64,000 nt of DNA from Nitrospira sp. (GTDB taxonomy: Bacteria > Nitrospirota > Nitrospiria > Nitrospirales > Nitrospiraceae), in NCBI GenBank assembly GCA_024760525.1, contig CP060499.1:186001-250000 (forward strand), read 5' to 3'. The notes under the pieces are model-generated. The model searched no databases. It was not told the DNA's origin and worked only from the letters and a program-made list of their open reading frames with translations. The translations under genes and the position numbers were made by a program. Positions 42,864 through 50,916 of this stretch are shown here, one piece after another (the stretch's first letter is position 1; each line of letters opens with the position of its first letter).

Positions 42864-44123
42864 ATGGAGAAGCAGATGACAGAGCAGCGTCCGACCGTCG
42901 GCATTCTGATCGGTGGAGGGCCGGCTCCCGGGATCAATAGTGTGATCAGCGCGGCAACGATCTGCAGCACTCTAGGAGGCTCGGATGTGCTCGGGCTGAT
43001 CGATGGATTCAAATGGCTCATGGAAGGAAGCACGGGACAAGTACGGCCGCTCTCGATTGAGGATGTCAGCCGGATCCATTTTCGAGGCGGGTCTTTTCTG
43101 GGTACGTCCCGTGCGAACCCGACGAAAACTGCGGAGCATCTCGACAACGTGTTGTTCTCGCTGAAGCGCCTGGGCATCACGCGTTTGATGACGATCGGCG
43201 GGGACGATACTGCGTTTTCGGCCATGAAGTTGGAGGAGCGATCCGGCGGTCAACTTCAAGTCATCCACGTCCCCAAGACGATCGACAACGATCTGGATCT
43301 TCCCCATGGGATTCCAACATTCGGGTTTCAGACGGCCCGTCACGTCGGCGTCGAAATCGTGAAGAACTTGATGGTGGATGCCCGCACCACGACACACTGG
43401 TACCTGGTGGTGACTATGGGGCGCAAGGCCGGGCATCTTGCATTAGGGATCGGAAAGGCAGCCGGTGCCACGCTCACGATTATTCCTGAAGAGTTTCGAG
43501 AGAGGCCGGTGAGACTCCAACGAGTCGTCGATCTCTTGATCGGGACGATGATTAAGCGGCTGGAACACGGTCAGGCCGACGGGGTGGTGGTGCTGGCCGA
43601 GGGACTGATTGAAATTCTCGATCCTCGTGATCTTGGAGGGTTGGAGTATGTCGAACGAGACGAGCATGGCCATTTGCGTTTGAACGAAGTGGATGTCGGC
43701 AGTGTCTTGCGGCGTGAACTGACGAAACAGCTCCATGCGCTGGGACTTTCTTTTGCTGTCGTGGCAAAGAACGTGGGCTATGAACTCCGTTGTGCGGATC
43801 CGATTCCCTACGACATCGAATACACGCGTGATCTCGGGTATTGTGCCGCTCAATATCTGCTCGATGGCGGGACGTCGGCGATGGTATCGATCCAGAATGG
43901 ACGGTTCGTTCCGATTCCGTTCAGGCAAATGGTCGACTCCGTGACAGGACGGACCAGAGTCAGGATGGTGGATGTCGATTCGCAGTCCTATCAAATCGCC
44001 CGGCAATACATGATTCGGCTTACACAGGACGACTTGAGCAATCCAGATACATTGGGGCGCTATAGCGACTTGTCCGGCCTCTCGGCACAGGCGTTTCGAG
44101 AACGGTTCGCCGCAGTCCTCTGA
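42864..44123 (+). CDS. 6-phosphofructokinase, probably PPi-dependent
   Basis: 419 residues; start ATG 42864, ATG 42876 also possible. GILIGGGPAPGINSVI is the N-terminal loop, GGDDT (112-116) and PKTIDND (137-143) are the diagnostic motifs. Known families: ATP-PFK has GGDGS and GTIDND; an Asp in GGDD and the Lys of PKTIDND mark pyrophosphate-using enzymes. So it likely makes fructose-1,6-bisphosphate reversibly with PPi as donor, saving ATP. MGRKAGHLAL and the C-terminal substrate residues are intact. It is followed 41 bases later by a usp gene. Confidence 0.85.
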   Translation: MEKQMTEQRPTVGILIGGGPAPGINSVISAATICSTLGGSDVLGLIDGFKWLMEGSTGQVRPLSIEDVSRIHFRGGSFLGTSRANPTKTAEHLDNVLFSLKRLGITRLMTIGGDDTAFSAMKLEERSGGQLQVIHVPKTIDNDLDLPHGIPTFGFQTARHVGVEIVKNLMVDARTTTHWYLVVTMGRKAGHLALGIGKAAGATLTIIPEEFRERPVRLQRVVDLLIGTMIKRLEHGQADGVVVLAEGLIEILDPRDLGGLEYVERDEHGHLRLNEVDVGSVLRRELTKQLHALGLSFAVVAKNVGYELRCADPIPYDIEYTRDLGYCAAQYLLDGGTSAMVSIQNGRFVPIPFRQMVDSVTGRTRVRMVDVDSQSYQIARQYMIRLTQDDLSNPDTLGRYSDLSGLSAQAFRERFAAVL

Positions 44124-44164
44124 GCGAGCGGGACAGGTCTCGTCGAACAAAAGGATATGAAAAC

Positions 44165-45022
44165 ATGAAGGTTCTCGCGGCAACTGATGGATCGAAGTTC
44201 GGCACATGGGCGATCAAATGGGTGGCAGAGATACCGTTCCTCGTTCAGCCCGTGGTGCATGCGCTGCATGTCGTCGATGTGGCGAGCCTTCGAGCTCCCT
44301 TTATGATTCAACCGATAATCGTCGGTACCGAACGATATCTTCAGTCGGAAGTGAAACGGATCGAGACAGCAGCCAAGTCCACCAAGAAGGAATCGGAGGA
44401 GTTGTTATCCACCCTCGGTCTAGAGGGAACTGTTACGGTGGATAGAGGCGGCGTGGCGGAGACGATCCTCAAGCATGCACGGCGCAGTGTAGGACTGTTG
44501 TCGATCGGGTCACGGGGTTTGGATGCCCTCGATCGCTTCATGCTGGGCAGTATCTCGAATCACGCCATCCACCATGCGCCATGTTCTGTACTGGTGGTGA
44601 AAGAGACCCCTCGGCCCGTCCGACATGTGGTCCTGGCGATCGATGGGTCGGCAGCGTCGGATAAGGCGGCCAAGTTTCTGATGCGCCATGTCAATCCGAT
44701 GCCCGATGGCCCGGATCGGGAACCGGTTCTGGTGACTGTTGTGCACGCGATAGCCTATTTGAGGTATCCAGAAGTAAAAGAGGCCGGGAAAGCTCTGGTG
44801 CGGCGCTGTGGAGATAAGCTCGCGAAAACAGGCTTCCAGATACACGAAGTCTTGAGACTTGGGAAGCCGGCGGACGAGATTCTGACAGTGGCCACCAAGA
44901 ACAAGGCCGACCTCATTGTCACCGGAGCCAAGGGGTTGGGCGCAATTCGCCGCGTGGTGCTCGGCAGCGTATCCACTCGTGTGGTTCAACATGCCCACTG
45001 TGGGGTGCTTGTGGTCCGCTGA
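44165..45022 (+). CDS. Universal stress protein, two UspA domains
   Basis: 285 residues; AAAGGATATG before the ATG. Starts MKVLAATDGSKFGTWAIK; domain 1 ends GSRGLDALDRFMLGSISNH and domain 2 (HVVLAIDGSAASDKAA) ends GAKGLGAIRRVVLGSVSTRV, both ATP-binding patterns. Fourth tandem Usp in the window, here directly downstream of the phosphofructokinase. Confidence 0.9.
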   Translation: MKVLAATDGSKFGTWAIKWVAEIPFLVQPVVHALHVVDVASLRAPFMIQPIIVGTERYLQSEVKRIETAAKSTKKESEELLSTLGLEGTVTVDRGGVAETILKHARRSVGLLSIGSRGLDALDRFMLGSISNHAIHHAPCSVLVVKETPRPVRHVVLAIDGSAASDKAAKFLMRHVNPMPDGPDREPVLVTVVHAIAYLRYPEVKEAGKALVRRCGDKLAKTGFQIHEVLRLGKPADEILTVATKNKADLIVTGAKGLGAIRRVVLGSVSTRVVQHAHCGVLVVR

Positions 45023-45063
45023 CACCGGATGTAGGAGATGCAGGAACGTCCGACGAAACAGAC

Positions 45064-45093
45064 TTGACGGGAAAGAGGAAAGCGCAATAGACT
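45064..45093 (+). promoter_or_regulatory. Possible promoter of the MarR-type gene
   Basis: TTGACG at 45064-45069 and TAGACT at 45088-45093 with an 18-base spacer, 33 bases upstream of the start codon. The -10 is a weak match. Confidence 0.3.
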
Positions 45094-45125
45094 GACTCCT
45101 ACCGACAGCAGGGAGAGGGGGAAGT

Positions 45126-45815
45126 ATGGCAGCCATGACGGCATTGATAAAGATCGATCAAGACTCACTCCCTGATCGTTTGGTGACTGGGCTTTCGAAA
45201 ATCGGTTTGGCGATGAAGAGCCGAACCTGGAGACGGAAGGGACGGCAGGGTATTGGCCCGTTGCAAATTCAAGTGCTGACGTTTCTCCGATCTCGACCGA
45301 ATCATTCGGCGACCGTCTCGACGATTGCCCGAGAACTCTCCGTCAAGCTGCCCACCGCTTCAGAAGTCATTCGAACGCTTGAACACAAGCGGTTGGTTCG
45401 TCGGCGTCGCCGGGAAATCGACAACCGTATCGTGACCGTTCACTTGACTGCGCTCGGGGCAAAAGCAGGTCACGTGGAAAACCGATGGCCAGAGATTCTT
45501 GCGTCTGCCGCCGGGAATCTGTCGCCGCAAGAGCAGGTCGCTCTTCTCACCACGCTCGTGAAACTGATTCGCGCGCTCCAACTGCAGGGAGAAATCCCGG
45601 TCGCGCGTATGTGCGTTTCTTGCGAACACTTTCGCCCGCATCTCTATGCGGAATCGGCCCAACCTCATCACTGTGACTTCTACAACGTTGCGTTTGGAGA
45701 TCAGGCGTTCCGCCTCGATTGTCCCGAGTACGTGGAATCGTCAGCGGCAGAAACTTCAAACAATGGCGCCGACTCTCACAATGATGCGAGGGTCAACCAA
45801 GCTGCTCAGATATGA
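45126..45815 (+). CDS. MarR-type regulator with four-cysteine C-terminal domain
   Basis: 229 residues; GGGAGAGGGGGAAGT upstream. Residues 40-125 are a winged helix of MarR type: LQIQVLTFLRSRP, VSTIARELSVKLPTASEVIR (recognition helix), and LVRRRRREIDNRIVTVHLT (wing). MarR proteins usually end at about 150-160; here about 70 residues follow, with Cys163-x2-Cys166, Cys183 and Cys199 (RMCVSCEHF, HHCDFYNV, RLDCPEY). That spacing suggests a zinc or Fe-S site, so it may sense oxygen, peroxide or metal. Direction and spacing place it downstream of usp but with its own promoter region. Confidence 0.8.
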   Translation: MAAMTALIKIDQDSLPDRLVTGLSKIGLAMKSRTWRRKGRQGIGPLQIQVLTFLRSRPNHSATVSTIARELSVKLPTASEVIRTLEHKRLVRRRRREIDNRIVTVHLTALGAKAGHVENRWPEILASAAGNLSPQEQVALLTTLVKLIRALQLQGEIPVARMCVSCEHFRPHLYAESAQPHHCDFYNVAFGDQAFRLDCPEYVESSAAETSNNGADSHNDARVNQAAQI

Positions 45816-45845
45816 GCGTGGACTGACGGCAGGTCACAGGAACTG

Positions 45846-46406
45846 TTACGGCCGGTCTGTTGGATCGATGTAGAGTAATCGGTCCGCCTCAAGTTTCCCC
45901 ATCAAATCCTCTAAGGCTAACTGTAAAGCGGCAGCGATGGGGGCACGGTCGGAAGCGGTCACCCACCGTACCGATGATCCCACCGCAGTCTGTTCGACGA
46001 GATACGATTTCATGGGCTTGGCGGCCTTGCTCATCTCGGCTTGTAATGAAATCCGATAATGATAGAGACCTTGCCGGGACGACAGGGACAGTTTCGTGGC
46101 GATGAGAAGCGTGAGGTCGGCAGGGTCGGAAGAGACCGACGTGAACGTGGCTCGTTGCTGAAGAAATCCAAAAATCGCCTGCCTGACATCGCGATTCGGC
46201 CATTCCAGCATCGTAATGCCTGGTCTATGATCTGCGCCCTCCGTTGAAATCGGTTTCACGAGAGCCTGAAGGCTTCGAGGGATGGTGGTGGACGAAGAGG
46301 TGGCCTGTAGAGGTGCCACATGAATTCGGTGAACGCATCCCGCACATGTCAGACAGACGGGCAGCAGGAGGATAAGGCACTTGGTCAGTAAAGCCATAGT
46401 CGGCAA
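45846..46406 (-). CDS. Lipoprotein, unknown function
   Basis: 186 residues. A lipoprotein signal (LLTKCLILLLPVCLTCAGC) ends in a lipobox with Cys24. The mature part is a mixed alpha/beta domain with ITMLEWPNRDVRQAIFGFL and ADLTLLIATKLSLSSRQGLYHYRISL, reminiscent of small outer-membrane lipoproteins that assemble into export machines (LptE- or CsgG-like), though no firm match can be claimed. Ends 30 bases from the convergent MarR gene; about 50 bases from the next lipoprotein gene. Confidence 0.65.
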   Translation of the reverse strand: MPTMALLTKCLILLLPVCLTCAGCVHRIHVAPLQATSSSTTIPRSLQALVKPISTEGADHRPGITMLEWPNRDVRQAIFGFLQQRATFTSVSSDPADLTLLIATKLSLSSRQGLYHYRISLQAEMSKAAKPMKSYLVEQTAVGSSVRWVTASDRAPIAAALQLALEDLMGKLEADRLLYIDPTDRP

Positions 46407-46454
46407 AAGAATGGCAGACAGTCTTCCTTCATATCAGGGCTCTGATCTGCCGGA

Positions 46455-46946
46455 TTAGCGAATTGAGCCCGGAGAGGAGCCTGACACGATCTCCAAGTCT
46501 TTCAATGCCCGAGCGGCCTGTTCCCGGTAGGAGCGTTCTGTCGGGTCGGTGTAGGTGTCGACCACACGCTGATACGATGCACGGGCTTTCTCCGGTTGCT
46601 GCTTGATCGCAAAATATTGCCCTAAGGCAATCCAGTTTTGGGCAGCCGTTTCTCGAGCCGTTTTCATCAGAGCGAACTCTCGCTCCACCTGTGTCGTTCC
46701 ATGTACTTGGCTCCGCTTCCTGACGGTGTCCGCCATCTGATCCGCCATGACTTCGATCTGTTCATTCTCGTGAACCGCTGCGCCCACTCGGTTGGCTTTG
46801 AGGTGACTGTAGAAGTCTTCGACGTGATTCTTGATGACGTCTGCTCGCCGCTGATACGAGTCTTGCGCGCAACCGGAGAAGATGAGGACGAACAGGGCGA
46901 TGAGACCGGCCGTGTGTGGCAAGAAGTAGCGATCGGAATGCGTCAT
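46455..46946 (-). CDS. Lipoprotein with helical repeat, unknown function
   Basis: 163 residues from ATG 46946, with GAGGA five bases upstream; the frame is open to 47183 but that part overlaps the promoter region of the divergent rubrerythrin and has no signal. Lipobox LIFSGC fixes Cys23. The mature part is helical, with a TPR-like segment near residues 100-145 (WIALGQYFAIKQQPEKARASYQRVVD). Perhaps a periplasmic assembly partner; no family recognised. Confidence 0.65.
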   Translation of the reverse strand: MTHSDRYFLPHTAGLIALFVLIFSGCAQDSYQRRADVIKNHVEDFYSHLKANRVGAAVHENEQIEVMADQMADTVRKRSQVHGTTQVEREFALMKTARETAAQNWIALGQYFAIKQQPEKARASYQRVVDTYTDPTERSYREQAARALKDLEIVSGSSPGSIR

Positions 46947-47181
46947 GGGTCCTCGTGAATGTGAGCCCTGGATCAGGTAACCGGTGGAGTCTAACATACG
47001 CCCATCCATGCGAACACTAACCCAATCGGTGGGGATTCTCGAAAGGCGCTGTGGTGAAAGCTGAGGGAGCGAGGAAGCCCCTTGAACCTCTGGCAAGGGC
47101 TGAGCTATCTTAGTGCCCGGTTTCCATAGACTAGAATTTTGCAGGCATAGGGATGGGCCTTCGAATAAGGAGGAGAACGAC

Positions 47182-47607
47182 ATGGGAAAAAGCTTAAAGG
47201 GGACGAAGAGTCACGACAATCTCAAACATGCGTTTGCAGGGGAATCACAGGCCAACCGCCGGTATCTCTATTTTGCCCGGCGTGCGGACATTGAGGGCTA
47301 TCCGGACGTCGGCGGGCTCTTTCGAGACACCTCGGAGGCTGAAACCGGCCATGCCTTCGGGCACCTGGATTTCTTGAAAGAGGTCGGAGACCCGGCGACG
47401 GGTGTGCCGATGGGCAACACGGACGCGAACCTCAAGTCCGCCATCGAGGGCGAAACGTACGAATACACGCAAATGTATCCGGGAATGTCCAAGACCGCAC
47501 GGGAGGAAGGGTTTCCTGAATTGGCCGAATGGTTTGAAACCTTGGCGAAGGCCGAACGGTCCCATGCCAATCGGTTTCAGAAGGGATTGGATACTCTGAA
47601 GAGCTAA
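47182..47607 (+). CDS. Rubrerythrin (ferritin-like di-iron domain only)
   Basis: 141 residues from ATG 47182, preceded by AAGGAGGAGAACGAC. Four-helix bundle with KHAFAGESQANRRYLYFARRAD, EAETGHAFGHLDFLKE, AIEGETYEYTQMYPGM and AKAERSHANRFQKGL, giving the di-iron ligands E, ExxH, E, ExxH. The C-terminal rubredoxin domain of classic rubrerythrin is missing. It reduces hydrogen peroxide in the cytoplasm with electrons from an unidentified donor. First of four same-strand genes (rubrerythrin, Fe-S oxidoreductase, DUF3501, PTPS). Confidence 0.9.
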   Translation: MGKSLKGTKSHDNLKHAFAGESQANRRYLYFARRADIEGYPDVGGLFRDTSEAETGHAFGHLDFLKEVGDPATGVPMGNTDANLKSAIEGETYEYTQMYPGMSKTAREEGFPELAEWFETLAKAERSHANRFQKGLDTLKS

Positions 47608-47628
47608 CAGCCGGCGTATGTGCTCACC

Positions 47629-47694
47629 TTCAGCGGTCAGTTTTCGGCGACGTGGCGTGAATTCGTCGGCGAAAGCTGGCCGCTGAACGTTTTT
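47629..47694 (+). terminator. Long stem-loop with U-run between rubrerythrin and Fe-S oxidoreductase genes
   Basis: Two 24-base arms (47629-47652 and 47664-47687) pair with three mismatched positions, two of them G-U, around an 11-base loop, and TTTTT follows at 47690-47694. This is terminator-like, yet the next gene's ribosome binding site (GGAGAA) begins directly after it. It would lower expression of the downstream genes relative to rubrerythrin. Confidence 0.65.
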
Positions 47695-47707
47695 GGAGAA
47701 GCGAAGC

Positions 47708-48988
47708 ATGAAAGGTCTCAGCCTCATCGCACCGGTCGATCCGAAGCAATTGGAGAAGGAAACGCTACGAATCTACGAGGTCTGTGATGGGTGTCGGCGT
47801 TGCTTCAATCTCTGTCCATCCTTCAACACCCTGCTGGATCGAATTGACGTGTACGAAGGTGATGTGGCCAAGCTGACTCCAGCCGATCATCATCGAGTTG
47901 TCGACGAGTGCTATTACTGCAAACTCTGTTTCAACCATTGCCCCTATACTCCGCCACATCACTACCAAATCGATTTCCCGCATCTGATGGTCGCGTGGAA
48001 GAAGCGTCTCGCCGCAGAACGCGGTGTCCGGTGGCGGGACCGTCTGTTGATCATGACGGATACTATTGGACGACTGGGCAGCGTGACGGCTTCAATCACG
48101 AATGCGTTGTTGGGCAACCGACTGGTGCGCCGCGTTCTTGAAAAGGTCGTGGGGATTCATCAAGACCGCCGTCTGTTGCCCTTCTCTCGCGAAACGTTTC
48201 CCCGCTGGTTCGACCGTCGAACGAAGACGGCAGCGGCTGATCCCCCCACCCGTAAAGTCGCGTTGTTTTCCAGTTGCCTCGTGAATTATCAGGCAACCGA
48301 TGTCGGCAAGGCGACGGTGCAGGTGCTGGAAAAAAACGGCATCCACGTCGTGGTACCGGAGCAACGCTGCTGCGGGATGCCGAGTTTCGACATCGGTGAT
48401 ACCGAGGCCATTCAAGTGGCTGCTCGGAGCAATGTCGCGTCATTGTACCCATGGGTCCTGAAGGGGTACGATGTAGTTGTCCCGACCGCCAGTTGCAGTT
48501 TGATGCTGAAGCGGGAATATCCGGAGCTTCATCGCGATGAGCAGACCAAACAGGTGGCCGAGCGAACCTTCGACGTCTGCGAGTATTTGATGGCGATGAA
48601 AAAGGCCGGCCATTTGGCGACCGATTTCACCAAGAAGCCGGGGCGTGTCGCGTATCAGATCCCCTGTCACCTCAGGGATCAAAATATCGGGTTTAAGTCC
48701 AAGGAACTGATGGAATGTGCGGGCGCTCAAGTCGAGCTGATCGAACAGTGCTCGGGACACGATGGCGCCTGGTCCGTCAAAACGGAGTTTTTCCCATTGT
48801 CGATGAAGATCGCCGGCAAGGCCGTACGCGCGATCGAGCAAACGCCGGCCGACCTCGTCGCGTCGGACTGCCCGTTGGCGGGTTTACAGTTGGAACAGGG
48901 CGGCGCATCGGCCAATGCGAGAGAAAAAGCCGTCCTGCATCCGATTCAGATCGTCCGTGACGCGTATGGGCTATCCTCACAACAGTGA
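47708..48988 (+). CDS. GlpC/HdrD-like iron-sulfur oxidoreductase
   Basis: 426 residues from ATG 47708, behind GGAGAAGCGAAGC. Two 4Fe-4S motifs at the N-terminus: Cys26-x2-Cys29-x2-Cys32-x3-Cys36 and Cys68-x2-Cys71-x2-Cys74-x3-Cys78. C-terminal CCG-domain pair: EQRCCGMPSFDIGD is canonical; the second reads EQCSGHDGAWS, Cys-Ser-Gly instead of Cys-Cys-Gly. Proteins of this class pass electrons between a quinone or disulfide partner and a dehydrogenase; none is encoded nearby. Together with rubrerythrin it may be the electron donor for peroxide reduction (inference). Confidence 0.88.
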   Translation: MKGLSLIAPVDPKQLEKETLRIYEVCDGCRRCFNLCPSFNTLLDRIDVYEGDVAKLTPADHHRVVDECYYCKLCFNHCPYTPPHHYQIDFPHLMVAWKKRLAAERGVRWRDRLLIMTDTIGRLGSVTASITNALLGNRLVRRVLEKVVGIHQDRRLLPFSRETFPRWFDRRTKTAAADPPTRKVALFSSCLVNYQATDVGKATVQVLEKNGIHVVVPEQRCCGMPSFDIGDTEAIQVAARSNVASLYPWVLKGYDVVVPTASCSLMLKREYPELHRDEQTKQVAERTFDVCEYLMAMKKAGHLATDFTKKPGRVAYQIPCHLRDQNIGFKSKELMECAGAQVELIEQCSGHDGAWSVKTEFFPLSMKIAGKAVRAIEQTPADLVASDCPLAGLQLEQGGASANAREKAVLHPIQIVRDAYGLSSQQ

Positions 48989-49048
48989 GGGGCCTGGGTG
49001 GAAATACAGTTATTCACGTTTGTCGAAGGGTTAGTTAGGGGATCAACA

Positions 49049-49633
49049 GTGAAAACGATCACATTCGGCGATGTCATCCCGCACGATGAGTATGAACGGC
49101 AGCGAGAAGCCTTCCGCGCGAAAATCATCGAATTGAAGCGGCGGCGCCGACTCTCGATCGGCCCGTTGATCACCGTCGTCTTCGAGAATCGTGAGACGCT
49201 GCAATTTCAGATTCAAGAAATGATCCGAACCGAGCGCATTGTCGACCCGCTGAAAGTGCAAGATGAGCTGGATGTATACAACGCTTTGCTGCCGCATCCG
49301 AACGAACTGAGCGCGACCCTCTTGATCGAAATCACTGACGAAGCCACGATAAAAGAAAAGCTCGATCAATTCATGGGACTGGATCACGGAGAGACAGTGG
49401 CGATCACTGCTGGCGGGGAAGAAGCCTTCGGAGAATTCGAAGGTGGCCGGAGCCATGAGACGAAGATCAGCGCGGTTCATTTCGTCAGGTTTCAACCGAC
49501 TGCCTCGATGAGAGTGGCCTTTGCGGATCTCACTCAGCCGGTGACGATTCGAGTGAACCATGGCGGGTACCATCAGGAGGTACCCGTCTCGGGCAGCATG
49601 AGGGAAGAATGGCTCGCCGATTTACGCGCCTAA
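49049..49633 (+). CDS. DUF3501-family protein
   Basis: 194 residues from GTG 49049 (AGGGGATCAACAG upstream), which gives the conserved start MKTITFGDVIPHDEYERQR; GTG 48998 is possible. Other conserved stretches: RRRLSIGPLITVVFENRET, FQIQEMIRTERI, ELSATLLIEITD. DUF3501 is regularly found with rubrerythrin and the Fe-S oxidoreductase, as here, but has no known function. Cytoplasmic, no cofactor motif visible. Confidence 0.8.
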   Translation: MKTITFGDVIPHDEYERQREAFRAKIIELKRRRRLSIGPLITVVFENRETLQFQIQEMIRTERIVDPLKVQDELDVYNALLPHPNELSATLLIEITDEATIKEKLDQFMGLDHGETVAITAGGEEAFGEFEGGRSHETKISAVHFVRFQPTASMRVAFADLTQPVTIRVNHGGYHQEVPVSGSMREEWLADLRA

Positions 49634-49661
49634 CTCAGCATCCGGGACTCACTGGAGCACT

Positions 49662-50417
49662 ATGCCGTCTGTTCTATTGAACAAGCGCATCGAATTCGCC
49701 GCCGCGCATCGCTATCTCCGGACCGAATGGGATGAGGCGAAGAATCGCGCGGCGTTCGGGCGCTGCTACAATGCTCCCGCCCACGGACATAACTACCTGC
49801 TGGAAGTCACCGTCTCCGGCGAGATCGATCCGAAGACCGGCATGGTCGTCAATCTGTTCGATCTCAAGCGTGTGCTCCTTGCCGTCATCGAAGAATTTGA
49901 TCACAAGAACCTGAACCTCGACATGCCGTACTTCACCGACCGCATCCCGACCTCAGAGAATTTCGCACATGTGCTCTGGTCGAAATTGGCCACCCAACGG
50001 GATATCGGCACGCTGCATACCCTTCGGCTCTGCGAGGATGAAGATCTGTATGCCGAAGTCACTGCAGCCGACGGCCCGGAAGTTGCCGCTGTCGCCAAGC
50101 GGTATTCGTTCAATGCGATCCAGGAGAGCCATCAAGGACGGGACTGGGACTTCTACGTGACGGTTTGCGGGACGATCGATCCGGTGACGGGCATGGTAAC
50201 CGACATCGGCGCGTTGGACCGGCTGGTGCAAGACACCGTCATCAAATCATTCGATCGGCAGGATCTCCGCCGGGCGCTTGGATCCGAAACCGTGAGGGGG
50301 GAAACTCTCGCCAAGGGGATCTGGGACCGTCTCGCCGGGCGTGTCTCAGGTGGAACACTCCGCAACGTCCGCCTCGTCCAAACCCGCGACCTCTCGTTCG
50401 ACTACGCGGGTGGATAA
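49662..50417 (+). CDS. 6-pyruvoyl-tetrahydropterin synthase-like protein, tandem domains
   Basis: 251 residues, twice the usual PTPS/QueD length. The N-terminal domain keeps the zinc histidines (His16, His41 and His43 in AHGHNY), Cys35 in GRCYNAP and the DH pair 80-81. The C-terminal half (about 160-250) aligns with the first (GTIDPVTGMVTDIGALDRLV against GEIDPKTGMVVNLFDLKRVL) but lacks the histidines and Cys, so it is a degenerate duplicate. Such a protein could make a pterin or 7-deazaguanine precursor, or use the second half for binding. It closes the rubrerythrin/Fe-S/DUF3501 run, 28 bases after DUF3501. Confidence 0.85.
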   Translation: MPSVLLNKRIEFAAAHRYLRTEWDEAKNRAAFGRCYNAPAHGHNYLLEVTVSGEIDPKTGMVVNLFDLKRVLLAVIEEFDHKNLNLDMPYFTDRIPTSENFAHVLWSKLATQRDIGTLHTLRLCEDEDLYAEVTAADGPEVAAVAKRYSFNAIQESHQGRDWDFYVTVCGTIDPVTGMVTDIGALDRLVQDTVIKSFDRQDLRRALGSETVRGETLAKGIWDRLAGRVSGGTLRNVRLVQTRDLSFDYAGG

Positions 50418-50688
50418 CCGAGTTGCCACGCTGTGCAAATCCTTCTCTCGGGCCACTCGACACGGTCATTCGTCATCTAGTTAGATGGATGCCCTTGTGT
50501 CTCATCATTGCCTCCGATAATCGTGGACGGTCACGTCCCTTCAAGCTCATACCAGCGCTCGCGAGAAATGAAGGGCAACCCTCTCTAACTTCGTTGAGAG
50601 GTCGAAGCTGGTGCTGATCGTCGTTGACGCTGCTCTGGAGTTCGTTCATCCGGACATGCTACACAGAGACTCAAACTTGTGAGGAACG

Positions 50689-50865
50689 ATGAGTGCGACG
50701 GGTTCGTTGTTTATCGGGATTGTAGGATCGCTGCTGTTTCTGATCAGCGTTTTTGCATTCAGTCAGAGGAATTGGAAGGGCGGCCTCGTCTGGCTGCTGG
50801 TTGGCGCGGGATTGATCGCGCTGTTGACTTATATGGACAAGCCGTCGGCGAATTTGTTGCCGTAG
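50689..50865 (+). CDS. 58-residue two-span membrane protein
   Basis: ATG 50689 follows GAGGAACG. The peptide has two hydrophobic segments (SLFIGIVGSLLFLISVFAF and GGLVWLLVGAGLIALLTYM) joined by QRNWKGG, and a short tail. No family recognised; size and layout fit small inner-membrane proteins. The preceding 270-base gap holds a weak stem (CCTCTC ... GAGAGG at about 50579-50600) but no other feature. Confidence 0.5.
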   Translation: MSATGSLFIGIVGSLLFLISVFAFSQRNWKGGLVWLLVGAGLIALLTYMDKPSANLLP

Positions 50866-50916
50866 GGGACGAGCACGGGAAGGCCGCTTCTGAACGCGTT
50901 CATGAGCCAGGATCGA

